Origin: an uncultured Pelagibacteraceae bacterium
GTDB taxonomy: Bacteria; Pseudomonadota; Alphaproteobacteria; Pelagibacterales; Pelagibacteraceae
Direction of reading: 5' to 3'
DNA length: 64,000 bases
Assembly (NCBI GenBank): GCA_902581405.1
Contig: CACHOJ010000001.1
Location: 186,001 to 250,000, forward strand
This document shows positions 17,619 through 26,456 of the stretch, one piece after another. Below the pieces are notes generated by a model. It ran no database searches. It saw nothing but the letters and a program-made list of their open reading frames with translations, and had not been told where the DNA came from. How positions within the stretch are numbered: the stretch's first letter is position 1; each line of letters opens with the position of its first letter. The position numbers were made by a program, and so were the translations under genes.

Positions 17619-18467
17619 GTGGAAATAGTTACTAAAATTGCTCCAATCGCTTTAGCACTTATAATGTTAGGTCTAGGGTTAGGTCTAACTGGACGAGACT
17701 TTTTAAGAGTAATAAATAATCCCAAAGACTTTGTAATTGGATTTTTCTGCCAACTGTTACTTTTGCCGATAGTTGCGTATATTTTAATATTAATATTAAA
17801 CTTGCCTGTTGAGATCGCATTAGGCATTATGATTATTGCTGCTGCACCAGGGGGCGTTACTACAAATGTTATGACCAAATTTGCAAATGGAGATGTGGCC
17901 TTGTCCATTTCATTAACTGCAATAATTAGTTTAATTAGCATAATTTCAGTTCCATTTATTGTTTTAAAATCAGCTGATTTACTTGGTGTTACTAATATCT
18001 CAGCAGATATTACTATGACAGCAATTACACTAAAGATGGCATTGGTTGTTACTGTGCCAGTAATTTTAGGCATGATTATTAGAAAATTTGCAGATAATTT
18101 AATTTCCTCAAATCTTTCGATTGTTAATAAAATAACAACAGCTTTGTTCGTTATTGTATTTGCTGCAATTTGGATTGAAGAAAGAGAAAATATCTTTAAT
18201 TACTTAAAACAAGCAGGCTTTGCAGTATTAGTATTGAATGTTGTGATGATGATACTTGCTTATTATATAGCCAAATTCTTTGCAACCGGAATGAAGCAAA
18301 GAAAATGTATTGCTATAGAATGTGGTTTACAAAATGGAACTTTGGCAGTGTTTGTAGCAACACAAATGTTTAATGATATTGCTTATATGATACCAACAGC
18401 AGCATATGCTCTTATAATGTACTTAACTGGTTTCGCTTTAATTTTTATACTTCGAAGAGCTAATTAA
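17619..18467 (+). CDS. Bile acid:sodium symporter family (BASS) transporter
   Basis: Sodium-coupled organic-anion transporter with about nine TM segments in 282 aa. The BASS signatures are PGGVTTNVMTKFANGDVALS and the crossover ECGLQNGTLAVFVA. It begins with GTG at 17619 just 10 bp after a TATAGTATAA-like box, so it is possibly leaderless. It is divergent from pta/hpsN-like, and proximity makes a sulfonate or carboxylate substrate plausible, but that is inference. Confidence 0.88.
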   Translation: MEIVTKIAPIALALIMLGLGLGLTGRDFLRVINNPKDFVIGFFCQLLLLPIVAYILILILNLPVEIALGIMIIAAAPGGVTTNVMTKFANGDVALSISLTAIISLISIISVPFIVLKSADLLGVTNISADITMTAITLKMALVVTVPVILGMIIRKFADNLISSNLSIVNKITTALFVIVFAAIWIEERENIFNYLKQAGFAVLVLNVVMMILAYYIAKFFATGMKQRKCIAIECGLQNGTLAVFVATQMFNDIAYMIPTAAYALIMYLTGFALIFILRRAN

Positions 18468-18478
18468 TTTTTACTTTT

Positions 18479-19411
18479 TCAAAATATTTTACAAACTAAA
18501 TCCGACAAAGAAGAGATATTTTGTTCTTGAATTTTAATAGTATCGCTTAATGCTTGATCCTTCATATTTATAGTGAATTGTTTTTTTTTATTAACGCTAA
18601 TATATTTATTTTTTAACAAATAATTCAATTTTCTTACAACTGTAGGTCTTGGAATATGAGTTATCTCAGAAATTGACATAGTATTTACCCCACCTTCTTC
18701 AACATTGACCATATCTTTCTCCCATTCTGAAAAATTTAAACCAACACCCTCATAAGATTTATTTACTATTGAGTGACATGTTATAACCATACCTACTGAA
18801 TAAATTTCAAGATCTCCTAATTGCTTTTTCCATCTTAAGGTTAAAGTAAAAATAAATATATAAAAATAGTACCAACAATATGAAAAGTTATCCTTTAAAT
18901 GCTCTGATACTTCGTCGACATTTAAAGATTTGTCTATTAAATTTTCTATTTTCAATATTTCAGAAATTTTTGATAATAATGCGCTCAAATTTTTAAGAGT
19001 ATTTTTAGGTTGTACCAATCTATAAGCCGACCTATCTATATAGATTTTTTTTCCAATTTTTTGAAGAACGTTTAGTTTTTCAAGGTCGAGAATTTTTCTT
19101 CTAGTACTTTCTTTTGGAATATTTAAACTTTTTGATATCTCAATTATATTAATTCGATCTAATTCCAAAGATTTATCAAACATAAAAAAATTATCATAGC
19201 TCTCTATTTTTTTAATTTTTATGTAGTGCTCAAAATCTTTGTTTATTAGATAAAGAATTATCCTGTACTTATCTATATCGTTAAAAACTTCATATGAAGA
19301 ATTCATCCATTCAGATATTAATCTGTAGTATGTTGGGGCAAGTTTTTCAAAATTTCCTGTGATTAATTTTTGAATATTTTTTTTTATTAGATTATTTAGG
19401 ATTTTAGTCAT
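18479..19411 (-). CDS. Transcriptional regulator with two winged-helix domains (uncharacterised)
   Basis: A 310-aa protein with two winged helix-turn-helix units: residues about 88-132 (NIIEISKSLNIPKESTRRKI, then a KKIYIDRSAYR wing) and about 243-283 (MSISEITHIPRPTVVRKL, then a KKKQFTINM wing). The region between them (about 140-240) is helical with a hydrophobic stretch, SYCWYYFYIFIFTLTL, which could be a ligand or dimer domain. It does not match a regulator family I can name (not TauR/MocR, LysR, GntR or IclR in layout). Its promoter carries two copies of a motif found upstream of the TRAP and taurine genes, so it is the prime candidate for controlling them. Confidence 0.78.
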   Translation of the reverse strand: MTKILNNLIKKNIQKLITGNFEKLAPTYYRLISEWMNSSYEVFNDIDKYRIILYLINKDFEHYIKIKKIESYDNFFMFDKSLELDRINIIEISKSLNIPKESTRRKILDLEKLNVLQKIGKKIYIDRSAYRLVQPKNTLKNLSALLSKISEILKIENLIDKSLNVDEVSEHLKDNFSYCWYYFYIFIFTLTLRWKKQLGDLEIYSVGMVITCHSIVNKSYEGVGLNFSEWEKDMVNVEEGGVNTMSISEITHIPRPTVVRKLNYLLKNKYISVNKKKQFTINMKDQALSDTIKIQEQNISSLSDLVCKIF

Positions 19412-19439
19412 TTTTACAGATATCCATTCTATTATTTCA

Positions 19440-19487
19440 AACCCAAAATGGACATAAAATTAATTGTGCACAACCCATTTTGGACAC
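19440..19487 (+). promoter_or_regulatory. Two operator-like sites upstream of the regulator gene
   Basis: Copies AACCCAAAATGGACAT (19440-19455) and AACCCATTTTGGACAC (19472-19487) lie 32 bp apart, about three helical turns, in the same orientation. Each is followed by AAATTAATT/GAATTAATT. The cores CCAAAATGG and CCATTTTGG are reverse complements of one another. They sit between the regulator start (minus) and a small gene (plus), fitting autoregulation. A separate inverted repeat TTAAACA-TG-TGTTTAA follows at 19506-19521. Confidence 0.6.
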
Positions 19488-19531
19488 AGAATTAATTTTT
19501 ACAAATTAAACATGTGTTTAAATAAAACCAT

Positions 19532-19744
19532 ATGAGTTATAATAAAGATAGTAGAGCATCTGATATTGAAATTTCTTCTCAATTAACAGGTGACGTAAAT
19601 ATTGATACCCCTCAAAAAGTAAATATCAGTGCTCTCAAACTCAGAATTATTCAAAAAGAAAAAAAAGAAACTTTAAAGAATAGAATTTTCATTTTAACGT
19701 TATTCATAGTCCTAGGCACTATTGGATACTTTGTATCTAATTAA
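19532..19744 (+). CDS. Small membrane protein of unknown function
   Basis: A 70-aa protein with a polar N-terminal part (residues 1-48, Asp/Ser/Lys rich, including SRASDIEISSQLTGDV) and one C-terminal TM segment (RIFILTLFIVLGTIGYFV). I do not recognise a family. It is divergent from the regulator gene, so the same operator-like sites could control it. The tail-anchored layout suggests an inner-membrane partner or signalling peptide; no function can be assigned. Confidence 0.6.
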   Translation: MSYNKDSRASDIEISSQLTGDVNIDTPQKVNISALKLRIIQKEKKETLKNRIFILTLFIVLGTIGYFVSN

Positions 19745-19834
19745 GTCTTTTTATGTTCATAACTTAAATTAAATTCAAGTACTTAAAGGCATATCAACTG
19801 TTGTAATAAATAATAATTAGTAAATAATAAAGTA

Positions 19835-20170
19835 ATGAAACCATTTACTGGATATCTAATATTAGCTTTAGGAATAACCACAGGAATAGCAGCAAATAGT
19901 TTTGCAAAAATTTCTGAAGGATTTACAAAACTAACCCCTACAATTGCTTGCTTACTGTTAATGACTGTAACGATGTTTTCTTTGGCAAAAGCAATGTCTG
20001 TAATACCTGTTGCTTTTAGTTACTCTACTTATAGTGGTTTAACAGTAGCAGGAGTAGTAATCTTTGGCATGTTAAAATACAATCAAGTTCCTAATATTTA
20101 TGGTTTTATTGGAATTTGTCTGATTGTGACAGGAGTTATAATGGTAAATTATTTAGGGCGAGCTGGCTAA
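19835..20170 (+). CDS. SMR-family (EmrE/QacE-like) protein lacking the TM1 glutamate
   Basis: Four TM segments in 111 aa with clear SMR features: the KISEGFTKL loop after TM1, the IPVAFSYSTYSGL segment in TM3 and a GVIMVNYLGR ending. The universally important membrane glutamate of TM1 (EmrE Glu14) aligns with Gly17 and TM1 contains no acidic residue at all; the conserved TM3 Trp is Tyr. Proton-coupled drug export is therefore doubtful. It could be a partner subunit or a substrate-diverged paralogue. Intergenic space upstream is 90 bp without a clear motif. Confidence 0.82.
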   Translation: MKPFTGYLILALGITTGIAANSFAKISEGFTKLTPTIACLLLMTVTMFSLAKAMSVIPVAFSYSTYSGLTVAGVVIFGMLKYNQVPNIYGFIGICLIVTGVIMVNYLGRAG

Positions 20171-20179
20171 AAATTTTTA

Positions 20180-21184
20180 CTATTTTAAAAGAGTTCGAAT
20201 ATCTTCTTTTATATTTGCTGGAATTTGAATTTCAGATTTAGAATTTTTTTTAAATCTTCTTAATTTATTTTCTCCAGGGTATAATATTTCTTTTAGTCCT
20301 TTTAGTTTAGGAAGCTTCTTTATTCTTTTAATATTTTCTTTAATTCTTTTTTTAAAATTTGATTGAAATAAGTTTGCTTTCATTACTATAAATAAATGAC
20401 CAATATTTTGTGGCCCAGAAAAATCGTCGAATGGATCTTTTACTTTTCCACCGTGATTACCTCCAGTATAAACTCCACTTAAAATATCAACCATCCATGC
20501 AAGGCCAGAACCTCTAAATCCTGCAATAGGAAGTTGAACGCCCTCAAGAGCTTTCATGGCATTAGTGGTAGGGTTACCAAATCTATCTAAAGCAACACCT
20601 TCAGGTATTTTTGAATTTGTTCTTGATGCAACTCTTATTTTTCCTCTATTGATCATTGAAACAGATGTATCTAATATGAATGGTGCTTTTGATCCTGTTG
20701 GCGATCCAAAGCAAATAGGATTTGTACCAAATAAAGATTTTATAGCTCCATGCGGAGCTATTGCGGGTGGTGCATTAGTAAAAACTAAAGCCATCATATT
20801 TTTCTTTACTGCTTGTTCTGCGTAATATCCAGACATTCCATAATGACCGCTATTTTTAACAGCCACTAATCCTATTCCAGTTTTCTTGGCATTTTTTATC
20901 GCTTTTTTTATTGCTATATCAGCAGCAACAAAACCAATGCTATCATCACCATTTATGTGAGCTACGGATTGAGAAATATTTTTAATTTTTATTTTAGGTT
21001 TAGGGTTAATTAAATTATGATTTATACGGTCACAGTACATTTTTAGTCTTGATAAACCATGTGTAGGAGCCCCGACTAATTCAGCATTAATTATTGCGTC
21101 TGCACATATTTTTGAATGACTTCTCGAGAGTTTATATTTCGTGAATATTTCAACAATGATTTTTTTTAATTTATTTTTTTCCAT
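20180..21184 (-). CDS. Ldh2/MDH2-family NAD(P)-dependent 2-hydroxyacid dehydrogenase (ComC-like candidate)
   Basis: Rossmann-unrelated malate/L-lactate/sulfolactate dehydrogenase family (334 aa). Characteristic elements are the N-terminal helix with LVGAPTHGLSRLKMY, NSGHYGMSGYYAEQA with the catalytic-region His, IAPHGAIKSLFGTNPI and PIAGFRGSGLAWMVDILSGV. Members oxidise 2-hydroxyacids to 2-oxoacids; one, ComC, acts on (R)-sulfolactate and works with SuyAB, which is present at 56857-58314. Malate, lactate or ureidoglycolate are alternatives. It is the last gene of an ALDH/epoxide-hydrolase operon and overlaps the hydrolase gene by 19 bp. Confidence 0.85.
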   Translation of the reverse strand: MEKNKLKKIIVEIFTKYKLSRSHSKICADAIINAELVGAPTHGLSRLKMYCDRINHNLINPKPKIKIKNISQSVAHINGDDSIGFVAADIAIKKAIKNAKKTGIGLVAVKNSGHYGMSGYYAEQAVKKNMMALVFTNAPPAIAPHGAIKSLFGTNPICFGSPTGSKAPFILDTSVSMINRGKIRVASRTNSKIPEGVALDRFGNPTTNAMKALEGVQLPIAGFRGSGLAWMVDILSGVYTGGNHGGKVKDPFDDFSGPQNIGHLFIVMKANLFQSNFKKRIKENIKRIKKLPKLKGLKEILYPGENKLRRFKKNSKSEIQIPANIKEDIRTLLK

Positions 21185-22338
21185 TTTACGTTTTTTAAAT
21201 CTTTATTAAAAAATGAAAGTATATCACTCACTAAATAATCTGGTTCCTCCAAAGCTGCAAAATGACCACCGTTGGGAAACTTCTTCCATCTTTTTATATT
21301 AAAAATTCTATTCACGTATGATTTAGGAGGCCACTCAAGCATTTCTTTTGGAAAAATTGCTATTGCTGTTGGTACATTTATTTTTTTAAAATTTTTTGGA
21401 AAAGATCTTCCACCTTCTTTTCTTCTACCAAAATATATCCAGCTAGCAGTGTTAAAACTCTTTGTTATTATATAAATCATTATATTTGATAAAAGTTCGT
21501 CTTTTGAGAATGTCTTTTCTATTTTACCCATTTTAAGATCAGACCAACCATGAAATTTTTCCAAAATCCATGCTGCTGTACCTACAGGACTATCTATCAT
21601 TGCATAAGACAAGGTTTGAGGCTTTGTAGCTTGTTGAGTTCTATATCCCTCTTGCATAATTTGATCAAAGTTAAATTTTTTCTCCCATTTTTTTTCTTTA
21701 CTATTTTTTGGTCCTTTTGGATGTCTAAGCGGTAAGCAATTAATATGTATTCCTTTACAATTATTTGAGCTATCAAGACCAATCCATCCGGCAATAGTTG
21801 CTCCCCAATCACCACCTTGTACAAAATAATTTTTATAGCCTAAGTTTTTAACCATAAATTTATTTAATATTTTTCCAATTTTTCTTGGACCTAAGGCTTT
21901 TTTGATTTGAGATGAAAATCCAAATCCTGGTAAAGACGGAACAATTACATCAAATCCATCTTCAATTTTTCCTCCGTATTTTTCTGGGTGAGCTAGTCTT
22001 GGAATGATATCTAAAAATTCAGTTATGCTTCCTGGCCATCCATGTAAAAGTAACAATGGTTTAGAATTAGGATTTTTACTTTTTTCAAAAATAAAATGTA
22101 AGTTTATATCTTCAACTTTTGTTCTGTAATTTTTAAGTGAATTGATCTTGTTTTCAAATTTTTTCCAATTATACTTTGTAATCCAGTATTTAGATATACT
22201 CTTTAGATAACTTAAGTTGGTTCCATACTCCCAACCATTCATATTTTGAGCAACACTCCAAGGAAAGTTTCTTACTTTTTTATAGATTTCATTAAGTGTG
22301 CTTTTAGGCACACTTATTTTGTATTGTTTGATCATCAA
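21166..22338 (-). CDS. Epoxide hydrolase (EHN + alpha/beta hydrolase)
   Basis: A 390-aa protein with the epoxide-hydrolase N-terminal domain (about 1-105, FPWSVAQNMNGWEYGTN) followed by an alpha/beta hydrolase core. The oxyanion motif is HGWPGS and the nucleophile is the Asp of GGDWGA rather than Ser, as in microsomal-type epoxide hydrolases. GGHFAALEEPD provides the catalytic His. It would hydrate an epoxide to a diol, or a related haloalkane/ester. It abuts the aldehyde dehydrogenase stop (no gap). Together with ALDH and Ldh2 this suggests epoxide to diol to aldehyde to acid processing (inference). Confidence 0.87.
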   Translation of the reverse strand: MMIKQYKISVPKSTLNEIYKKVRNFPWSVAQNMNGWEYGTNLSYLKSISKYWITKYNWKKFENKINSLKNYRTKVEDINLHFIFEKSKNPNSKPLLLLHGWPGSITEFLDIIPRLAHPEKYGGKIEDGFDVIVPSLPGFGFSSQIKKALGPRKIGKILNKFMVKNLGYKNYFVQGGDWGATIAGWIGLDSSNNCKGIHINCLPLRHPKGPKNSKEKKWEKKFNFDQIMQEGYRTQQATKPQTLSYAMIDSPVGTAAWILEKFHGWSDLKMGKIEKTFSKDELLSNIMIYIITKSFNTASWIYFGRRKEGGRSFPKNFKKINVPTAIAIFPKEMLEWPPKSYVNRIFNIKRWKKFPNGGHFAALEEPDYLVSDILSFFNKDLKNVKWKKIN

Positions 22339-23826
22339 TTAATTATGACTTATCCAAATTGTCTTTGTTTGAAGAAACGAATTTAGAGCCTCAGTACCTT
22401 GATCTCTACTTAATGAACCTGATTGCTTATAGCCTCCAAATGGAGTTTTAATATCTCCCTCTGAAAAAGTATTTACTGATACAGTTCCACAGGGCAGACT
22501 TTTAGCTAAATGAAACGCTCTATTAATATCCTGCGTAAATACACTAGCATGCAATCCATATTTCGAATTACTGGCAATTTTCAAAGCTTCCTCGTCATTT
22601 TTAACTGTCAAAACACCAAGCACTGGTCCAAATATTTCCTCTTGAGCAATGGTCATATTTTCTTTTAATCCATCAAATAAGGTCGGCTTTGCATAAAAAC
22701 CTTTTTGTATTTTACTTGAAACTCCTCCAGATAAAAGTTTTGCTCCTTCATCTATACCTTTTTGGATATATCCATCAACAGTTTGTAAATGTCCTTTTGA
22801 AATCATAGACCCCATATTTGATTTTAAATCTAACGGATCTCCTACTTTAAGTTTTTTAACTTTTTTTATAACTTTATCTAAAAATTCGTCTTTAACTTTT
22901 TTATGTATTATCTGTCTCATATTTGCTGAACAGTTTTGTCCACCGTTCCAAAATGCAGAATTCATTGCATTATCAATTAAATCATCTGTAATTTTAGCAT
23001 CTTCTAAAACTATAAATGGACTTTTTCCTCCCATCTCTAATGCAACAGGTTTTAAATTACTTTCACTTGAGTATTTTAAGAAATAGCCACCTACTTCAGT
23101 AGATCCTGTAAAAGAAACTGCATCAACATCTTTGTGTCTACCTAATGCCTCTCCAACATCACCATAACCTGGAAGTACATTTAAAACACCATCTGGTATT
23201 CCAGCTTCTTTTCCAATTTGAGCAACTCTAATTGCTGTAAGTGGTGTATCTTCTGCTGGCTTAATTATAACCGAGCAACCTGCTGCAAGAGCTGGCGCCA
23301 TCTTCCATACAGCCATCATTAAAGGAAAGTTCCAAGGAACAATTCCAGCAACAACTCCTATTGGCTCTTTAACAATTAAACTTGTAATGGATGGTTCAGT
23401 TGGACCAACTTTCCCAAATACTTTATCAATTAATTCTCCATACCATTGAAAATGCATTGGTGCGTCATTTGCAACTTCATTAATGCAGTCTGCGATAAGT
23501 TTACCAGTATCTATACATTCTAAAACTGAATTTTCATCACCATGTTTTCTAAGTAATTCAGCAAATTTTAACAAAACTTCTTTTCTATGTTCAGGTGAAC
23601 TCTTAGACCAAACTCCACTATTGAAAGCTTTTCTTGAAACTTTAACTGCTAAATCAACATCTTTATGGTTACATTTTGCAACAGCGCAAAGTTTTTTACC
23701 CGTTGCAGGATTGATAGTTTCGAACTTCTTTCCATCGATTGCGTTTACATATTTTCCATTAATGAATGCTCTTCCTTCAAATTTGAGTTTATTGGCTATT
23801 GATTTATATTTATTACCTGAGCTCAT
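22339..23826 (-). CDS. Aldehyde dehydrogenase (PuuC-like)
   Basis: NAD(P)-dependent aldehyde oxidation in the cytoplasm. The 495-aa length is standard. The Rossmann fold entry GIVPWNFPLMMAVWK, FTGSTEVGG, the general-base Glu in LEMGGKSPF and the catalytic Cys in WNGGQNCSA are all present. The ending NTFSEGDIKTPFGGYKQSG resembles gamma-glutamyl-aminobutyraldehyde dehydrogenases (PuuC). The substrate is unknown. It is first in a minus-strand operon with the epoxide hydrolase and Ldh2 enzymes and is divergent from the TRAP importer, sharing its promoter region and operator-like site. Confidence 0.9.
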   Translation of the reverse strand: MSSGNKYKSIANKLKFEGRAFINGKYVNAIDGKKFETINPATGKKLCAVAKCNHKDVDLAVKVSRKAFNSGVWSKSSPEHRKEVLLKFAELLRKHGDENSVLECIDTGKLIADCINEVANDAPMHFQWYGELIDKVFGKVGPTEPSITSLIVKEPIGVVAGIVPWNFPLMMAVWKMAPALAAGCSVIIKPAEDTPLTAIRVAQIGKEAGIPDGVLNVLPGYGDVGEALGRHKDVDAVSFTGSTEVGGYFLKYSSESNLKPVALEMGGKSPFIVLEDAKITDDLIDNAMNSAFWNGGQNCSANMRQIIHKKVKDEFLDKVIKKVKKLKVGDPLDLKSNMGSMISKGHLQTVDGYIQKGIDEGAKLLSGGVSSKIQKGFYAKPTLFDGLKENMTIAQEEIFGPVLGVLTVKNDEEALKIASNSKYGLHASVFTQDINRAFHLAKSLPCGTVSVNTFSEGDIKTPFGGYKQSGSLSRDQGTEALNSFLQTKTIWISHN

Positions 23827-23938
23827 AAATTTCTTTCTATAAATTTAATTTTATTTTTTTTCTTAATTTTAAATCTAAGGCACCTTTAGACTAAAATAAA
23901 TAGATTAACCAATAATAATTAATACAACTTTTGATTGC

Positions 23939-23954
23939 AACCCATTTTGATAAT
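23939..23954 (+). promoter_or_regulatory. Operator-like site upstream of TRAP importer
   Basis: AACCCATTTTGATAAT, preceded by ATTGC, matches the regulator-promoter sites in the first eleven positions and again in the AT-rich tail (AAAATT). It lies in the 211-bp region between aldehyde dehydrogenase (minus) and dctP (plus), 99 bp before the dctP start. Confidence 0.5.
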
Positions 23955-24037
23955 AAAATTTTCTTTTTTTGTTTTACTTCGCTCTCGATTTGAATTTAAA
24001 TATCAATAATTCAATTAAATTATAGGAGATAAATTAT

Positions 24038-25078
24038 ATGTTTATTAAAAAAATTTGTAAGACATTGCTCACAGGTTTTGCAATTGCATTTTTTGCCCAA
24101 GCTGCTTATGCAGAGATAACTCTAAAGCTTGGTACTACTGGTAGATTGGGTATGCCAATTGGTGACGCAATAGACCAGGCGTTAATACCAGCAATGGAGA
24201 AAGCATCTGGAGGTAAAATGAAAATTGAACCTCATTATCAAAGAAGCTTGTGTGCAGAGCAAAAATGTGGTGAACAAGCCAACCAAGGACTTATTGCTTT
24301 ATGGACTAGTTCTACTGCAAACTATGGTAATTTTGGACCAGAGTTAGCAATTTTCGATTTACCATTTATATTCAAATCACTTGAAGATGCGAAAAGAATC
24401 TCAGATGAATGGTTAGCTGAAAGACAGTGTAAACTTGCTCTTGAAAATGCTGGTCATATTTGCCTTTCTGTATATTCAAGTGGTGGATTTAGACAGCTTG
24501 GAAATGCAACTAAACCTGTTCATGAACCAGATGATATGAAAGGACTTAAATGGAGAACTACTAAAAGTCCAGTTGAGTTCATGCTAGTTAAAAATTGGGG
24601 CGCAACACCAACACCTTATGACTGGAGTCAATTATATCAAGGTCTTCAATCAGGTGTAGTTGAAGGTCAGTATGTTGCAAGTCCATGGCAGCACGTTGCA
24701 AAACTTCATGAAGTTGCAAAATATTTCACTGAGATCGGAGGAATGTGGTCTGGAAATATTTTAGCAATGGATGCTAAACAGTACAATGCATTGTCTGACC
24801 AACAAAGAAAATGGTTACACGAAGCAGCAGATGCGTATGGAGAAAAAGTAAACGAGTTGGATAACGCTTGGATTAAAAATGGTGAAGATGCAATTAAAGC
24901 ATCTGCTAAAGAGTGGTATGTGCCAACAGAAGCGGAAATGACTAAGTGGAGAGCAGGTGCAATCGGTGCTTGGTTAGACGCTAAGGGTACTTTTGAACCA
25001 GAAGTAGCTAAAAGAGTACTTTTAGAACAAGGTATGGATGGATTTGTAGCTCAGTTAGAAGCAGCTGGAGCTCTATAA
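24038..25078 (+). CDS. TRAP transporter substrate-binding protein (DctP family)
   Basis: Periplasmic binding protein (346 aa) with signal peptide ending at AYAE (about residue 26). DctP-family core segments are visible: FIFKSLEDAKR, DDMKGLKWRTTKSPVEF with the Arg that normally binds the ligand carboxylate, and WSQLYQGLQSGVVEGQ. Two extra cysteines (LCAEQKC, about 71-76) may form a disulfide. The ligand is unknown; shared operator-like sites with the taurine genes and nearby dehydrogenases make an organic acid or sulfonate plausible (inference). A good AGGAG site precedes the ATG. Confidence 0.92.
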   Translation: MFIKKICKTLLTGFAIAFFAQAAYAEITLKLGTTGRLGMPIGDAIDQALIPAMEKASGGKMKIEPHYQRSLCAEQKCGEQANQGLIALWTSSTANYGNFGPELAIFDLPFIFKSLEDAKRISDEWLAERQCKLALENAGHICLSVYSSGGFRQLGNATKPVHEPDDMKGLKWRTTKSPVEFMLVKNWGATPTPYDWSQLYQGLQSGVVEGQYVASPWQHVAKLHEVAKYFTEIGGMWSGNILAMDAKQYNALSDQQRKWLHEAADAYGEKVNELDNAWIKNGEDAIKASAKEWYVPTEAEMTKWRAGAIGAWLDAKGTFEPEVAKRVLLEQGMDGFVAQLEAAGAL

Positions 25079-25099
25079 ATCTTCAAAGAAAACAATGTG

Positions 25100-25136
25100 A
25101 AGACCATTTAGTTCTGTTTTAGAATTAGATGGTCTT
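25100..25136 (+). terminator. Hairpin between dctP and dctM
   Basis: AAGACCATTTAGTTCT pairs with AGAATTAGATGGTCTT (14 of 16 positions) around a GTTTT loop. No T-run follows, so it is more likely an mRNA stabiliser or attenuator that favours the binding-protein message than a full terminator. Confidence 0.6.
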
Positions 25137-25168
25137 TACCTAAAAAAAATCATAACTTATAAATATCT

Positions 25169-26452
25169 ATGGAAAGTATTATTTTACTCGTAGTACTCCT
25201 TTTTCTAATTTTATTAGGAGCTCCTATTGGTTTTATTTTAATACTGATACCATTTGTTTATATTCTTCTCACAGATGCAGTTCCTCTTGTTTTAATTCCT
25301 AGTCAAATGTTTACCGCTATAGATTCAGTTCCATTGACCGCAATTGCATTCTTTATGTTGACGGGTGAATTAATGACAAGTGCAACTATTACTGACCGTT
25401 TAGTTGCTTTAAGTAGAGCGTTAATTGGGCGTATACGAGGGGGGTTGGCTCAAGTAAATGTACTTGTGAGTATGTTTTTTGCTGGCATGAATGGTTCTGT
25501 CGTAGCAGATACAGCTACAGTAGGAGCATTAGTTTTGCCAGCAATGAAAAAAGCTGGTTACCCTGCTGCATTTTCAGCTGCGGTTACAGGAGTAAGTTCT
25601 ACAATAGGAGGGATCATTCCGCCTAGTATCATGATGATTGTACTTGCTAACGCAACTGAAATCTCGATTGCATCTTTATTTGCAGCCGGAATTGTTCCAG
25701 GGATCTTGATTGGTGTTGTGATAATGGTAATAAATCATTACTTCGCAGTTAAACATAACTTTGAGCGAAGCGATGAACCTTTCTCGGTGCGTCGAGCTGG
25801 TAAAGAATTATACCGATCTTCATTCGCCCTTTTAATACCTTTAGTATTGGTAGGTTCAGTAATGGGAGGTGTAGCATCGGTTGTTGAGGCAGGAGCCATC
25901 ACTGCTTTGGTTGCGTTATTTACAGGTGTATTTGTTTATCGAACTATCAAGTGGAAAGATTGTACTGGTGCTTTTCGTCGGGCATTCCGTAATTCAGCAA
26001 TGGTTTTTATTATCATAGCTGCCTCAGGACCCTTTAGTTGGTTACTTACTTCTCTTGGAGCAATTGGTGACCTCGAAACTTGGCTTTTAGGATTAGCAGA
26101 CTCTCCTATATTGTTTATTTTGGCTTTGATATTATTCATCTTTCTTCTTGGAACCGTAATGGACTCAGCTGTTAACATTATAATTGTTGGTCCAGTATTA
26201 GTGAATGTTATGTCTCAAGCCGGCTTTCCAGAGGTGCAAGCAGCTATGGTTGTAATAGTTGGGTTCTTAATAGGATCAGTAACGCCACCAGTTGGTGTTG
26301 CCTACTTTACATCTGCAACAATAGCACAAGTCCGTCTTGAAAAGGTTGCTATAGCGTTAATTCCTTATCTGATTGGATTGTTTTTACTTTTATTTTTTAT
26401 TCTTATTGTACCAGAATTAACTATGTTTCTTCCAAACCTATTGAGTAATTAA
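25169..26452 (+). CDS. TRAP transporter large permease (DctM)
   Basis: Inner-membrane permease of 427 aa with about 12-13 hydrophobic segments. DctM signatures include LLGAPIGFIL, FAGMNGSVVADTATVGALVLPAMKKAGYP, STIGGIIPPSIMMIV and GSVTPPVGVAYF. Codon use differs from neighbours: arginine is mostly CGT/CGA/CGG (for example CGTATACGA, TTTCGTCGG), whereas the flanking dctP uses AGA. This suggests recent acquisition of dctM and dctQ from a less AT-biased genome. It precedes the small subunit, the reverse of the common P-Q-M order. Confidence 0.93.
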   Translation: MESIILLVVLLFLILLGAPIGFILILIPFVYILLTDAVPLVLIPSQMFTAIDSVPLTAIAFFMLTGELMTSATITDRLVALSRALIGRIRGGLAQVNVLVSMFFAGMNGSVVADTATVGALVLPAMKKAGYPAAFSAAVTGVSSTIGGIIPPSIMMIVLANATEISIASLFAAGIVPGILIGVVIMVINHYFAVKHNFERSDEPFSVRRAGKELYRSSFALLIPLVLVGSVMGGVASVVEAGAITALVALFTGVFVYRTIKWKDCTGAFRRAFRNSAMVFIIIAASGPFSWLLTSLGAIGDLETWLLGLADSPILFILALILFIFLLGTVMDSAVNIIIVGPVLVNVMSQAGFPEVQAAMVVIVGFLIGSVTPPVGVAYFTSATIAQVRLEKVAIALIPYLIGLFLLLFFILIVPELTMFLPNLLSN

Positions 26453-26456
26453 TGAA

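Noticed and set aside
21521-21540. TTACCCATTTTAAGATC resembling the operator
   Set aside because: Inside the epoxide hydrolase gene, with mismatches on both flanks; taken as chance in AT-rich DNA.
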